Positions 17,603 through 27,146 of a DNA stretch of 64,000 bases are shown here, in pieces. This DNA comes from Vasconcelosia minhoensis LEGE 07310 (lineage in GTDB: Bacteria; Cyanobacteriota; Cyanobacteriia; Phormidesmidales; Phormidesmidaceae): positions 62,001 through 126,000 of the forward strand of contig NZ_JADEXG010000004.1 in assembly GCF_015207255.1 (NCBI RefSeq), given 5' to 3'. Numbering within the stretch: the first letter of the stretch is position 1; each line of letters opens with the position of its first letter. A program made the position numbers and the translations under genes. Under the pieces are notes generated by a model. The model ran no database searches. It had not been told where the DNA came from and saw only the letters and a list, made by a program, of their open reading frames with translations.

Positions 17603-18145
17603 GTGTCTGTAACGCTGATCACTGGCCCGGCCCGCTCCGGCAAAAGCGAATGGGCCGAGCATCTAGCCGCCCAGGCAGCGGCTGGGGTAATCTACGTCGC
17701 CACCGCTCAGAACGATCCAAGCGATCGCGAATGGCAGCAGCGGATTGAGCAGCACCGGCAGCGACGTCCCAAACATTGGCAGGTGAGAGAAGTGCCGGTA
17801 GACCTGACTGGCGTCCTTCGGCAGGCAGATTCCGAACGCTGCTTGCTGATCGACTCGCTAGGGACCTGGCTGGCGAACCTGCTCGACCAGGATGAGGCAA
17901 CCTGGCAGTGCACCCAGACTGAGCTGCTAGCGGCCCTTGAAGAGTTTCAGGCCGAGGTCATTCTAGTCGCTGAAGAAACCGGCTGGGGGCTAGTGCCGGC
18001 CTATCCGGCAGGGCGAGTGTTTCGCGATCGCTTAGGCAGGCTGACCCGGCGGGTGGGCGCGATCGCAGCCTCGGTCTATCTGGTTAGCGGGGGGTATGCG
18101 TTAGACCTGAAGCGTTTGGGGCGGGTGGTTCCGGGTGATGGGTGA
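17603..18145 (+). CDS. cobU: Adenosylcobinamide kinase / cobinamide-phosphate guanylyltransferase
   Basis: 180 residues, the CobU/CobP length. The P-loop is GPARSGKS (8-15). The YVATAQNDPSDREWQQRIEQHRQRRP segment contains the guanylylated histidine region, and CLLIDSLGTWLANLL is the Walker B-like strand. The enzyme phosphorylates adenosylcobinamide and then attaches GMP in the late steps of cobalamin assembly. The start is GTG 17603. No other cobalamin gene is adjacent, and I saw no cobalamin riboswitch box in the 198 bp upstream. Confidence 0.9.
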   Translation: MSVTLITGPARSGKSEWAEHLAAQAAAGVIYVATAQNDPSDREWQQRIEQHRQRRPKHWQVREVPVDLTGVLRQADSERCLLIDSLGTWLANLLDQDEATWQCTQTELLAALEEFQAEVILVAEETGWGLVPAYPAGRVFRDRLGRLTRRVGAIAASVYLVSGGYALDLKRLGRVVPGDG

Positions 18146-18208
18146 TGGAGTGTAGACGCGCTAGGATGAGTAGCAGAATTACCATTTTTATTGGCTTAAA
18201 TTAGCGCT

Positions 18209-18622
18209 ATGGCAAGTTCCGAACAGGTTAGAGACTATCTTGCCCACTGGTTTCAGCTGGGCAAGCGGGTTGTGCTCCGCAATGGTGAGACGATCCGCCC
18301 TGACCCAGTGATTCGGGGCGAACAGTGGAGCCCTGAATTTGACCAGTGCTGGTCTCAAATTATGCAGAATGAGGGCCGCGAGTGCTATTTGGAAGGGACT
18401 ACGGAAACGATTGCGGAACTGCTCTCCGAAGGTTGGGAGGTCACAGCCTGTAGCCGCTGCGCGATGCCGATCGCGATGCCTGGGTTTATGAAAATTGACC
18501 CTGTTTGCCCCTGTAGCGACCTGTCTAACTGGCCTAACAATGAGGTTCCAGCTCCGCGTCAGCCCGTCCGCAGCCGCGATCGGCTGAGTCAGATTGGCAA
18601 TCGCCTGCGCCAGGAAAATTAG
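18209..18622 (+). CDS. Conserved cyanobacterial hypothetical protein
   Basis: 137 residues, soluble. Residues 1-85 contain VRDYLAHWFQLGKRVVLRNGE and FDQCWSQIMQNEGRECYLEGT. Residues 90-110 carry four cysteines (CSRCAMPIA ... DPVCPC), possibly a metal site. The C-terminus is basic and probably flexible. It resembles unannotated proteins I associate with cyanobacteria, but I cannot name a function. It ends 2 bp before the end of the convergent rnz gene. Confidence 0.65.
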   Translation: MASSEQVRDYLAHWFQLGKRVVLRNGETIRPDPVIRGEQWSPEFDQCWSQIMQNEGRECYLEGTTETIAELLSEGWEVTACSRCAMPIAMPGFMKIDPVCPCSDLSNWPNNEVPAPRQPVRSRDRLSQIGNRLRQEN

Positions 18623-18624
18623 GT

Positions 18625-19563
18625 CTAAGCCGCAGCGGGCGCTACATCACAGGTCAAAAAGTCCCGTGCCATCAGCGTATTGGGAAAAATTGCCTTGGCT
18701 TCAGCCAGCAAATCGTCGAGCTGTAAGGGATTCCCTGGTGCATAGCGGGGGCTGAAGTGGGTCATAATCAGCTGCTTGACCTGGGCGGCTAGCGCCACCT
18801 GGGCGGCCATGGTCGAGGTGGAATGCAGCCGCTGATAGGCCAGATCGGCGTCCTGATGGGCAAAGGTGGCTTCGTGGATCAGCACGTCGGCCTGGTCGGC
18901 TAGCTTAATCGCGTTTTCACAAAATACTGTATCGGTGCAGTACACCAGCTTGCGGCCAATAATCGGCGGGCCGCAGAGGTCGGCCCCGTGAATTTTTCGA
19001 CCGTCGGGCAGCGTCACCACTTCTCCCCGTTTCAGCTGACCATAGACTGGCCCCGGCGGAATCCCCAGGGCGGCGGCGCGTTTCACGTCAAAATGGCCGG
19101 TGCGGTCTTTCTCGACAACGCGGTAGCCGTGGGCCGGAATCCGGTGCTTTAGCCGCTCGCAGCTGACGATGTAGTCGTCGTCTTCGTAAACCTTGCCCGG
19201 CTCGGTGGTATGGACGCGAATCGGGTAGGAGGAATGGGTTTGGGAATAGCGGCGGCAGGCTTGCAGATAGTCCTTCAGCTGGGGTGGGCCGTAGAGGTCG
19301 ATGGGCTGCTGCTGATTGCCCGCCAGCCCGCAGCTGGCCAGCAGCCCCGGCAGGCCAAAAATGTGGTCGCCGTGCATGTGGGTGACAAAGATTCGGCGGA
19401 TCTGGCTGGTCTTGAAGTCGCTGCGCAAAAACTGGTGCTGGGTGCCCTCGCCGCAGTCAAACAGCCAGACTTCAGCGCGCTGCGGCAGCCGCAGCGCCAC
19501 GGCTGAGACATTGCGCGATCGCGTCGGCACGCCAGAGCTAGTTCCAAGAAAGGTAATTTGCAA
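18625..19563 (-). CDS. rnz: Ribonuclease Z (tRNA 3' endonuclease)
   Basis: 312 residues, the usual length of short-form RNase Z. The zinc motif HMHGDH is at 62-67, with the partner ligands in VLIHEATF and in MTHFSPRY (histidines near the C-terminus). The start [21 protein letters not shown] is the family signature. The enzyme removes the 3' trailer of pre-tRNAs. Transcribed away from polA; the 460-bp gap between them holds a candidate small RNA. Confidence 0.95.
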   Translation of the reverse strand: MQITFLGTSSGVPTRSRNVSAVALRLPQRAEVWLFDCGEGTQHQFLRSDFKTSQIRRIFVTHMHGDHIFGLPGLLASCGLAGNQQQPIDLYGPPQLKDYLQACRRYSQTHSSYPIRVHTTEPGKVYEDDDYIVSCERLKHRIPAHGYRVVEKDRTGHFDVKRAAALGIPPGPVYGQLKRGEVVTLPDGRKIHGADLCGPPIIGRKLVYCTDTVFCENAIKLADQADVLIHEATFAHQDADLAYQRLHSTSTMAAQVALAAQVKQLIMTHFSPRYAPGNPLQLDDLLAEAKAIFPNTLMARDFLTCDVAPAAA

Positions 19564-19848
19564 AGCCGATATGAGTTAAAAAGTACGCCTATCCTATCTA
19601 TAGTGGCAAAGATTCCAGAGAATAGGGGCGGCAATCTAAGCCCGTTTAAGCCGATGTAGGACAGCAGGGCGGGTCAAAGACTCGTGACATATTGACCATC
19701 TGACTGTTCTTTAGCGATCGGCTAATATTGCTGTCTACCGTGCCAGTACTGAATCTGGCGGATTTACCTGGTTGCCCAGGGGAAAAGATCGGTGCATTTA
19801 CTTTGAAGATTTATTACGAATGGACTGTACTTCTTGATACAATAGCTG

Positions 19849-19967
19849 CCGGAGAACAGGCGATTTACCCCCGGGTAGCGTGTGGGAGCGCGCCGTCTGG
19901 TTTCCTCCAAGCTTGAGAGACCATCCTCAGTTTCAAAGTCGGCTGCCGCTAGCGGGGCCGATTTTTT
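19849..19967 (+). ncRNA. Candidate small RNA with its own promoter and terminator
   Basis: A possible -10 box TACAAT (19838-19843) with a weak TTACGA about 18 bases upstream precedes a G/C-rich stretch. GGAGAACAGGCG near 19851 can pair with CGTCTGG...CCTCC near 19895-19910 as an imperfect long hairpin. The stretch ends in a strong terminator at 19939-19967. No plausible protein is encoded. The shape (long imperfect hairpin, then terminator, upstream of polA) suits a small RNA. A 6S-like RNA came to mind, but the length of about 115-120 bases is short for that. I cannot identify it. Confidence 0.4.
19939..19967 (+). terminator. Rho-independent terminator upstream of polA
   Basis: Stem TCGGC (19939-19943) / GCCGA (19957-19961), extended by CCGC/GCGG, followed by six T. 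It lies only 61 bp before the polA start, so it probably ends the small RNA rather than a protein-coding transcript. Confidence 0.85.
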
Positions 19968-20027
19968 ATTGCGTTCCCACCGCTCGCGGTCTTAACCGAT
20001 AATAGAGATGTCGCTCCAAACCGCGCC

Positions 20028-22949
20028 TTGACTGCTAAGCCTGCCGATAAACCCGTTTTGCTGCTTGTGGATGGCCATTCTCTGGCCTTTCGGTCGTACT
20101 ATGCCTTTGCCAAGAGTCGCGAAGGCGGCCTGCGCACCTCGACGGGCATCCCGACCAGCGTCTGCTATGGCTTCCTCAAGTCCCTGACCGACATGATGGA
20201 GATTGAGCGGCCCGACTATGCGGCGGTGGCCTTCGACCTAGACCAGCCTACCTTTCGCCATGAGGCATCGGATTCCTATAAAGAAGGCCGGCTGGAAACC
20301 CCAGCGGAATTTACCGAAGATGTGGAAAATCTCAAGCAGCTGCTGACGGCCTTTGGTCTGCCAATCTTCGTCGAACCAGGCTACGAGGCCGATGACCTAA
20401 TTGGGACGCTGGCGACGCGGGCGAAGCAGGCGGGCTACTGCGTCAGAATTTTAAGCGGCGACCAGGACCTGTTTCAGCTGATCGACACCGACGGGCAGAT
20501 CAAGGTGTTCTACTTGGGCAGCACCTTTGCCAAGGGCAACGGCCTGGCTCGGGAATTCGGCCCGGCTGAGGTACAGGAAAAGCTGGAGATTCTGCCGGAA
20601 CAGGTGGTGGACTACAAGGCCCTCTGCGGCGACGCGTCTGACAATATTCCCGGCGTCAAGGGGATTGGCAAGAAAACGGCGGTGAAGCTGCTGAGCGAAT
20701 ACGGCACGCTGGAAAACGTCTACGCCGCCCTGGGCGAGATCAAAGGGGCGGTGCAGAAAAAGCTGGAGGCGGGCAGAGAGGCCGCCGACCAGTCAAAATT
20801 TCTGGCAACGATTATGACCGATGTGCCAATCGAGACCGATCTGGCGACCTGTAAGCTCGAGGGCTTCAACCTCGAAGCCGTGATTCCAGCGCTGCAAAAG
20901 CTGGAGCTTCAGCATTTCGTCAATCGCCTCAGTCACCTCCAGGCGGCGTTTAGCGGCGAAGCGGCGGATCGAGAGCCGATGGGGGCAGCCGCGATCGCGT
21001 CCCAAGCGAGTCCTGACCCCGATTTTGAGTCGGAAGACCTCGCCTTTTTTACCGCTGAAGATACCGACCAGGTGGAGCAGATGGGCCTGCTCGCGGTCGA
21101 TATCCAGCCCCAAGTTGTCGCTACCGAGGCGGCGCTGGCAGCGCTAGTGGAGCGGCTGAAGACGCATACCGACGCTGCCGCTCCCGTCGCCTGGGATACC
21201 GAGACTACCTCCCTGGATCCGCTCAGTGCTGAAATCGTCGGGATTGGCTGCTGCTGGGGAGACGCACCGCAGGACCTGGCCTATATTCCGGTTGGCCATA
21301 CGACGGGTAAGCAGCTCGCTCGGGCCACCGTGCTCGACGCTTTGCGACCCATTCTAGAGAGCGCCGACTATCCCAAAGCCTTCCAAAACGCCAAGTACGA
21401 TCGTCTGGTGCTAAAAACCGCCGGGCTGGAGCTAGCTGGGGTAGTCTTTGACCCGATGCTGGCCAGCTATGTGATCAACCCCGACGCCAGCCACAATCTG
21501 GGCGACCTCACCCTGCGCTATCTGGAGCTGACGGCGCAGAGCTATACCGACCTGGTGCCCAAGGGGAAAACGATTGCTGAAGTCGCGATCGCAAAAGTTG
21601 CCCAGTACTGCGGCAGCGATGTGCATACGACCTATCGGCTGGTACCGCTGCTCCAGGCTGACCTGGCGGCGAATCCCAAGCTAGAAGCGCTTTATCAAAC
21701 GGTGGAGCTGCCGCTGGAGCCGGTGCTAGCCGAGATGGAGGCCCGGGGCATTCGGATTGACCAGGACTACCTCAAAACCTTTTCTCAGCAGCTCGATACG
21801 GACCTGGCCAAAATTGAAAAGCAGGCTTATGAATCGGCGGGGGAGACCTTTAATCTGGGTTCGCCGAAGCAGCTCAGTACGCTTCTGTTTGATACGTTGG
21901 GGCTCGACAAGCGCAAGTCCCGCAAAATGAAAACCGGCTACTCGACCGACGCGGCAACCCTGGAAAAGCTCCAGGACGACCATGCTGTCGTCCAGGCTAT
22001 TGTCGAACATCGCACCCTGGCCAAGCTCAAATCGACCTACGTCGATGCTCTGCCAGCCCTGGTGCGGCCCGATACCCAGCGGGTGCATACGGACTTCAAT
22101 CAGGCGGTGACCTCGACCGGTCGGCTTTCTTCTTCTAATCCCAACCTGCAAAATATCCCGATCCGCACCGCCTTTAGCCGGAAGATTCGGCTGGCCTTTG
22201 TGCCTGAGCCGGGCTGGCATTTGGTCGCCGCCGACTATTCCCAGATCGAGCTGCGGATTCTAGCCCATCTCAGCGGTGAGCCGGTGCTGGTCGAAGCCTA
22301 CCGGAACAATGACGACGTCCACCGGCTGACGGCCACGCTGCTGCTGGAGAAAGATGACATCTCGGTAGAGGAGCGGCGGCTGGCTAAGATTATTAACTTC
22401 GGCGTGATTTACGGCATGGGCGCGTCCCGCTTTGCCCGCGAGACCGGCGTCAGCCGCGAGGAGGCCAAAACTTTTATCGACCGGTTTAACGAACGCTATC
22501 CCAAGGTTTTTGGCTACCTGCAGCAGATGCAGCGAGACGCGATCGCCCAGGGCTATGTCGAAACGATTCAGGGTCGGCGGCGCTACTTCAACTTTTCCAG
22601 CCGCAGCCTTCAGGCGCTGAAGGGCACCGACCCTCAGGCCGTTGACCTGAGCCAGATTCGTCCCAATGGCTACGACGCTGGCTCCCTCCGGGCCGCAGCC
22701 AATGCACCGATTCAGGGCTCCAGTGCCGATATTATTAAAATTGCTATGATCCGCCTGCACGAGCTGCTCAAGGACTACCAGGCCCGGCTGCTGCTACAGG
22801 TGCACGACGAGCTGCTCTTTGAGGTGCCGCCAGACGAATGGGCCGAACTCCAGCCCAAAATCGAGGCAACCATGGAGTCGGCAGTAGCGCTAACGGTGCC
22901 CTTAAAGGTGGAGGCCCACGCCGGTCAGAATTGGATGGAAGCGAAGTAG
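20028..22949 (+). CDS. polA: DNA polymerase I
   Basis: 973 residues with three domains. The 5' nuclease (1-300) has LLLVDGHSLAFRSYYAF, DYAAVAFDL and the helix-hairpin-helix DNIPGVKGIGKKTA. The 3'-5' exonuclease has an intact ExoI motif (WDTETTSLDP, Asp at about 389), so proofreading is likely retained, as it is not in Taq. The polymerase has motif A DYSQIELRILAH (about 734), motif B region KIINFGVIYGMG and motif C QVHDELLFEV (about 923). It fills gaps and removes RNA primers. The start is TTG 20028; no ATG in frame gives a better N-terminus. Confidence 0.97.
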   Translation: MTAKPADKPVLLLVDGHSLAFRSYYAFAKSREGGLRTSTGIPTSVCYGFLKSLTDMMEIERPDYAAVAFDLDQPTFRHEASDSYKEGRLETPAEFTEDVENLKQLLTAFGLPIFVEPGYEADDLIGTLATRAKQAGYCVRILSGDQDLFQLIDTDGQIKVFYLGSTFAKGNGLAREFGPAEVQEKLEILPEQVVDYKALCGDASDNIPGVKGIGKKTAVKLLSEYGTLENVYAALGEIKGAVQKKLEAGREAADQSKFLATIMTDVPIETDLATCKLEGFNLEAVIPALQKLELQHFVNRLSHLQAAFSGEAADREPMGAAAIASQASPDPDFESEDLAFFTAEDTDQVEQMGLLAVDIQPQVVATEAALAALVERLKTHTDAAAPVAWDTETTSLDPLSAEIVGIGCCWGDAPQDLAYIPVGHTTGKQLARATVLDALRPILESADYPKAFQNAKYDRLVLKTAGLELAGVVFDPMLASYVINPDASHNLGDLTLRYLELTAQSYTDLVPKGKTIAEVAIAKVAQYCGSDVHTTYRLVPLLQADLAANPKLEALYQTVELPLEPVLAEMEARGIRIDQDYLKTFSQQLDTDLAKIEKQAYESAGETFNLGSPKQLSTLLFDTLGLDKRKSRKMKTGYSTDAATLEKLQDDHAVVQAIVEHRTLAKLKSTYVDALPALVRPDTQRVHTDFNQAVTSTGRLSSSNPNLQNIPIRTAFSRKIRLAFVPEPGWHLVAADYSQIELRILAHLSGEPVLVEAYRNNDDVHRLTATLLLEKDDISVEERRLAKIINFGVIYGMGASRFARETGVSREEAKTFIDRFNERYPKVFGYLQQMQRDAIAQGYVETIQGRRRYFNFSSRSLQALKGTDPQAVDLSQIRPNGYDAGSLRAAANAPIQGSSADIIKIAMIRLHELLKDYQARLLLQVHDELLFEVPPDEWAELQPKIEATMESAVALTVPLKVEAHAGQNWMEAK

Positions 22950-23275
22950 AGGAAAAAGGTTAGGACAAAAGGCTTTGAACCCATTCTTTAGCTTTAGGGC
23001 CGAGCTTTCTGGACAATTTGCTCCCCTGCCCTGGAAATTTCATAAATTCACAAATCCCAGGGCATTTAATAAAATATGACGAAGAAATATCCAGGGCTTT
23101 GCTCAATTGCCCAAAAATACTGAGATGATATGTAGCAGGGGAGACCGCTCTACGGAAATCAGCTTGGGTACTACTACTTAGTGATCAGGTCGATTGCCAG
23201 CGCTGTACATAACGTAAAGCGTAACGTTCAGGAAAACTGTTCATTCATTACGGAATCATTTCAACGAGGAGATCT
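22950..23275. other. 326-bp intergenic region
   Basis: AT-rich gap between polA and the XDP2-like gene. The only clear element is the GAGGAG ribosome-binding site just before 23276. I see no gene, repeat or good terminator. Confidence 0.5.
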
Positions 23276-24064
23276 ATGAAGCCACACCAATGGGCTGTGA
23301 ATATGGGGATGGCGACAGCCGGCCTACTGGCCCTGTCCAGCGCACCTGCGCAGGCTTTTTCTTTCACAACTAATTTAGCCGCCGGGAGCAATGCGCCTAA
23401 GGGCAACATTTTCCTGGAATCAGTCAGCTTCGGCGGCACCACCTTCAGCGACTTTACGCTGGTAACCGGCGCCAACATCAGACAGAACGATGAGTACAGG
23501 GGTGGAAATACCGGCGCTGCTAGTGCTGATAGAGGTGACACCGCGACCGGGGTCAAGAAGCAAGACCCTACTGAAGCTGATGTCGTCGCGGCTCTGGGGA
23601 ATCTGAACTTAAACAACATTATCGATACTGAAGATAAAGGTAAATTCACTATCGATCTGTTCTTTGGGAAGGCTGTCAATACCCTATTTCTCTGGGAGCG
23701 CGGCCAGAATAGTACTCTCAACGTACAGGCTTTGAACAGTGCTGGCACCCCGGTTGGCACTCTGCTGACGCTCAATAGCAAAGATTGGGACTACGCCGGC
23801 TTTGATATTGATACGACCGAGATTGGAAGTGCCCAGCCGGTTGGCTCAATGGGTGTTACCCTGGCCGACCTGGGAGTTACCGGTGCCATCAGCGGTATTC
23901 GGACCCAAGCGCTAAGCTCTTACAACGGTCCCGACTTCAAAGTCGTCGGCGGAGACGTGCCTGTTGCAACACCGGAGCCCTCGGCCCTAGTTGGCTTAGG
24001 TCTGGCCGCGGGAGCTGTGGTTACCGCTGGTCGGCGTCGGGCTGCTCAATCTGCTGAAGCTTAG
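23276..24064 (+). CDS. PEP-CTERM exosortase-dependent surface protein, XDP2 type
   Basis: 262 residues. A signal peptide ends near SAPAQA. The mature part (IFLESVSFGGTTFSDFTLVTGANI, NDEYRGGNTGAASADRGD, LNNIIDTEDKG, LFLWERG) matches my memory of the cyanobacterial XDP2 family. The C-terminus is a canonical PEP-CTERM sorting signal: TPEPSA, a hydrophobic helix (LVGLGLAAGAVVTAG) and a basic tail GRRRAAQ. The protein would be exported, cleaved and anchored or released by an exosortase. No exosortase is in the window. ATG 23276 follows a GAGGAG ribosome site; a 32-bp palindromic terminator follows. Confidence 0.85.
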   Translation: MKPHQWAVNMGMATAGLLALSSAPAQAFSFTTNLAAGSNAPKGNIFLESVSFGGTTFSDFTLVTGANIRQNDEYRGGNTGAASADRGDTATGVKKQDPTEADVVAALGNLNLNNIIDTEDKGKFTIDLFFGKAVNTLFLWERGQNSTLNVQALNSAGTPVGTLLTLNSKDWDYAGFDIDTTEIGSAQPVGSMGVTLADLGVTGAISGIRTQALSSYNGPDFKVVGGDVPVATPEPSALVGLGLAAGAVVTAGRRRAAQSAEA

Positions 24065-24130
24065 AGCAGCACTCATGTTTAGCTACGGTTCAGCCTGGTA
24101 AACAGCTATTTTGGTTGTCAGCTGAATCGC

Positions 24131-24162
24131 AAAAGCCGGTTGTGAATTCACAACCGGCTTTT
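24131..24162. terminator. Perfect palindromic terminator
   Basis: A 32-bp perfect palindrome with arms AAAAGCCGGTTGTGAA / TTCACAACCGGCTTTT, A-run on the left and T-run on the right. It lies between the convergent 23276 (+) and 24248 (-) genes and can end both transcripts. Confidence 0.9.
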
Positions 24163-24247
24163 GGGCTGAAACCCCACCAAGCATCGTGTCCCTTCAATAT
24201 CTGCCTAGGTCAAAGCGGCACCGCATTTTCCCTAAGCCAACCTATGT

Positions 24248-25117
24248 TTAGGCTGATTTCATCCAGTCTAAACAGCGCTGCATCTGCGCCTGCATCGTTT
24301 GCGGGTCGGCGTGATAGCGGCGTCCGTGACCAGGCAGCACCCATTCGAAGGAATAGTTGGCCAGCTGCCGCATCGACTCGAGCTGCTGCGTCCAGGAGTA
24401 CCAGCAGTAGCGTCGAAATGCATAGAGCTGCTCTAGCTGCGCCGACCAGGCAAGATGGTCGCCCGTAAACAGAAACTTGTTGTTATACAGCAGCACGGTG
24501 TGTCCCTTTGTGTGACCACGCACTGGGAGAATCAGCAGGTCCTCGGCTAGCGAAATAGGCGCATCGCCCGACAGCTGAATTTCAACAGACCGAGTGGCCG
24601 GGCTGATATCTGCCTGATGGAGAACCCGATCGCAGCCAAAATGCGCCTGAAATTTGGCATGGTCGGCTACGTCGTCACAGTGGGTCAGGTACATATAGCG
24701 AACCCCGCCCAGTGCCTCTAGCTGTTTCACCAACGGCGGCGTAAACCGGGGCGAATCCACCAGCACGTTGCCCTCGGGTCGCTGAATGAAGTAGCTCCCG
24801 GCCCCATAGGATTTATCGGAATGGTAACCACAGTGATAGACGCTATCGGCAATCCGCAGCGGCAGCTGCCGCTGCGCCTGCCGAATATCGCTGGGCTTTT
24901 CCACCGTGCCAATCGAAGCGGTCGGACAGGACAGCAGCGCCTGAAGCGCCACTACCCGCTCTTCCCCCCGAGGCTGGTGATGCACCGCCGACATGCCATC
25001 AGCCCGAGAAAACACCTGCGGTGCCATCCACCGACAGGTATCACAGTCAATACAGGTAGAATCGACATAAAAGTCGCCCTCAACATTCTGCGGACGACGG
25101 TCTTTGAGGTGTGCCAT
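24248..25117 (-). CDS. Ferredoxin-like domain fused to MBL-fold hydrolase
   Basis: 289 residues. Residues 1-70 are a ferredoxin-like module (STCIDCDTCRWMAPQVF, with further C at LLSCPTASIG) that could hold an Fe-S cluster. Residues 80-289 are a metallo-beta-lactamase fold. The usual HxHxDH is replaced by THCDDVADH; GHTKGHTVL, TGDHLAW and LPGHGRRY supply the other metal ligands. Fd-MBL proteins of this type occur in cyanobacteria and plants; the substrate is unknown, and redox or lactonase-like chemistry is inferred. Monocistronic, transcribed towards the palindromic terminator. Confidence 0.85.
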   Translation of the reverse strand: MAHLKDRRPQNVEGDFYVDSTCIDCDTCRWMAPQVFSRADGMSAVHHQPRGEERVVALQALLSCPTASIGTVEKPSDIRQAQRQLPLRIADSVYHCGYHSDKSYGAGSYFIQRPEGNVLVDSPRFTPPLVKQLEALGGVRYMYLTHCDDVADHAKFQAHFGCDRVLHQADISPATRSVEIQLSGDAPISLAEDLLILPVRGHTKGHTVLLYNNKFLFTGDHLAWSAQLEQLYAFRRYCWYSWTQQLESMRQLANYSFEWVLPGHGRRYHADPQTMQAQMQRCLDWMKSA

Positions 25118-25328
25118 AGCTAAAAAAAGTTAGAAGGTAAGGATAGTCAAAATACTGACGATACTGACCAGTCTAGCTCGTTAGCCCGCTAATGCGTACT
25201 CACTACGAGTTTGTTTTAGAAAGAATCAACGCATCCATATTCGCTCAATCCAGGCTGCCAATACCGCCCCATCGCCTTTCCTTAACTTGATAACTTTGCT
25301 GCGCAGGGCGTGGAAACCAAGCCCCTAA

Positions 25329-27065
25329 CTACTCGTCTGCATTGGGCAAATCAGGTCGAATACTCAAATACCGATCGGTGCGAATCTGCTCAATCACACT
25401 GCGAATGTGATTTGGCGCATCTCCCAATGAATGCAGCAAATGAGAACCCAGCTCTAACGCCGCTTCAAACTCAGGCTGGACCACCTCTTGAGCGCCAGAC
25501 TGTATTAGCAGGTCGAGCTCACGAGTGGTGTGAGCCCGAGCAATGATTTCTAAATCAGGGGCAATCGCCAGGGCGCGCTGGAGCAGTAGCCGAGTGCTGG
25601 TCGGGTCAGGCAGCGCGATCGCGAGGGCCTTGGCCGCGTTGAGATCTGCTTTTTCTAGAATCAGCTCTGAGTCAGCATCGCCGAGAATATAGGGGATCTG
25701 CTTATGGCGCAGGGTTTGGACAGCTGCCTCATTGTTTTCCAACACCAGTACTGCATAGCCCCGCCGCCGCAAAATTCGGACGATTACCCGACCGACGCGA
25801 CCATAGCCTGCCACAACGACATGATTTTTTAGCTCTGTCGGCACAGCGAGCTGCTGGGGAGACTCCAGGCGTTTTAGCCAGGGACCGAGCTGGGGCAGCT
25901 GATACAGCGCTTCGGTCAGGGGGTCAGCGGCCTTCAGGACCCAGGGCGTCAGCACCAGCGTAATCGCAGTCGTCCCCAGCAGCAGCAGGTAGGTATTTTC
26001 CGTAATCAGGCCGACTTCTAGCCCCACCAGCGCCAGCACAAACGAAAATTCACCAATCTGGTTGAGGCCGCAGCTTGTCAACAGCGCCGTGCGGAGGGAA
26101 TAGCCAAACAGCAGCACTATGGGCAGCACAATCATCGCTTTACCCACCATCACCAGGCTGACCAGACCCAAAATTCGACCCAGGTTTTGGCCCAGGACGC
26201 TGGGGTCAACCAGCATCCCAATTGAGACAAAAAACAGGCTAGCAAAGGTATCGCGTAGGGGCAATACTTTCGCCAGGGCATGGTCGGCATATTCAATCTC
26301 GGCAATCATCAGCCCAGCGACGAAAGCGCCAATTTCAATCGATAGGCCCAGCCCGGCGGTCAGCAGCGCTACACCCAAACAGAAAGCAATTAAGGTGAGT
26401 AGAAACAGCTCGTTACTTTCTGTTCTAGCGATCGCGCGAATCATCCGGGGCACCACCCAGCGCCCGGCCAGGATTGCGAGCACCAAAAATCCGCCGACCT
26501 TCAGCAGGGCCGTCAGGATCACCCAATGCAGCTGGCCGGGCTGATCTAAAGTTGGCAAAACCGCCAGCATCAGCCCCAAGGCTAAGTCCTGAGCGATCAG
26601 AATAGCTAGCATAATCTGACCGTGTGGGGTGTTGATTTCGCCTCGTTCGGTCAGGGTTTTGAGCACAACAGCAGTGGAAGACAGCGACAGCACAGCACCT
26701 AAAAAGAGGCCCTGCCCCCAACCCTGGGCCCAGCCAAAGGCCAGTGTAATCGTAGCCACCAGGGCTGCCGTCAGCCCCATCTGCAGCAGGCTACCCTGGA
26801 GCGCGACCCGGCGCACCCGGTTGAGTTCCTCCAGCGAGAACTGGACTCCCAGCGCAAATAGCAGGAAGGCGACGCCAATCTCGGCTAGGGACTGGATCTG
26901 CTCAGGGTCATCAAGCAGCCTGAAGCCAAGTGGCCCGACGGCTAAGCCGCTGACCAAGTAGCCAATTAGCACGGGCTGTCGCAGCCGATGGGCAATGTAT
27001 CCGCCGACCGCAGCAGCTCCTAGAACGACAGACAAATCAAAGATAAAGCTGTGTTCTGCTGCCAT
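25329..27065 (-). CDS. Kef/CPA2-type cation:proton antiporter with TrkA-N domain
   Basis: 578 residues. About twelve membrane helices (1-385) with HRLRQPVLIGYLVSGLAVGP and SLSSTAVVLKTLTERGE, the CPA2 exchanger signatures. After a linker, residues about 413-540 form a Rossmann RCK/TrkA-N domain (VVVAGYGRVGRVIVRILRRRG, ILGDADSELILEKADL) that senses NAD(H) or a nucleotide. Likely function: K+ or Na+ efflux in exchange for protons across the plasma membrane. The TrkA-C domain is absent, making it shorter at the C-terminus than some KefB-like proteins. It starts 82 bp downstream of the universal stress protein stop. Confidence 0.92.
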   Translation of the reverse strand: MAAEHSFIFDLSVVLGAAAVGGYIAHRLRQPVLIGYLVSGLAVGPLGFRLLDDPEQIQSLAEIGVAFLLFALGVQFSLEELNRVRRVALQGSLLQMGLTAALVATITLAFGWAQGWGQGLFLGAVLSLSSTAVVLKTLTERGEINTPHGQIMLAILIAQDLALGLMLAVLPTLDQPGQLHWVILTALLKVGGFLVLAILAGRWVVPRMIRAIARTESNELFLLTLIAFCLGVALLTAGLGLSIEIGAFVAGLMIAEIEYADHALAKVLPLRDTFASLFFVSIGMLVDPSVLGQNLGRILGLVSLVMVGKAMIVLPIVLLFGYSLRTALLTSCGLNQIGEFSFVLALVGLEVGLITENTYLLLLGTTAITLVLTPWVLKAADPLTEALYQLPQLGPWLKRLESPQQLAVPTELKNHVVVAGYGRVGRVIVRILRRRGYAVLVLENNEAAVQTLRHKQIPYILGDADSELILEKADLNAAKALAIALPDPTSTRLLLQRALAIAPDLEIIARAHTTRELDLLIQSGAQEVVQPEFEAALELGSHLLHSLGDAPNHIRSVIEQIRTDRYLSIRPDLPNADE

Positions 27066-27146
27066 GGTCTACGCTGCGCTAGGGAGGTCTTCTCTATTCA
27101 AGCGTAGGCCCTTTAGCGTAATTGGGGGAGCTTGACAGGAGTGAGG

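Noticed and set aside
19728-19916. A 62-residue plus-strand frame
   Set aside because: It runs through the candidate promoter and into the hairpin of the small-RNA region; composition is not protein-like.
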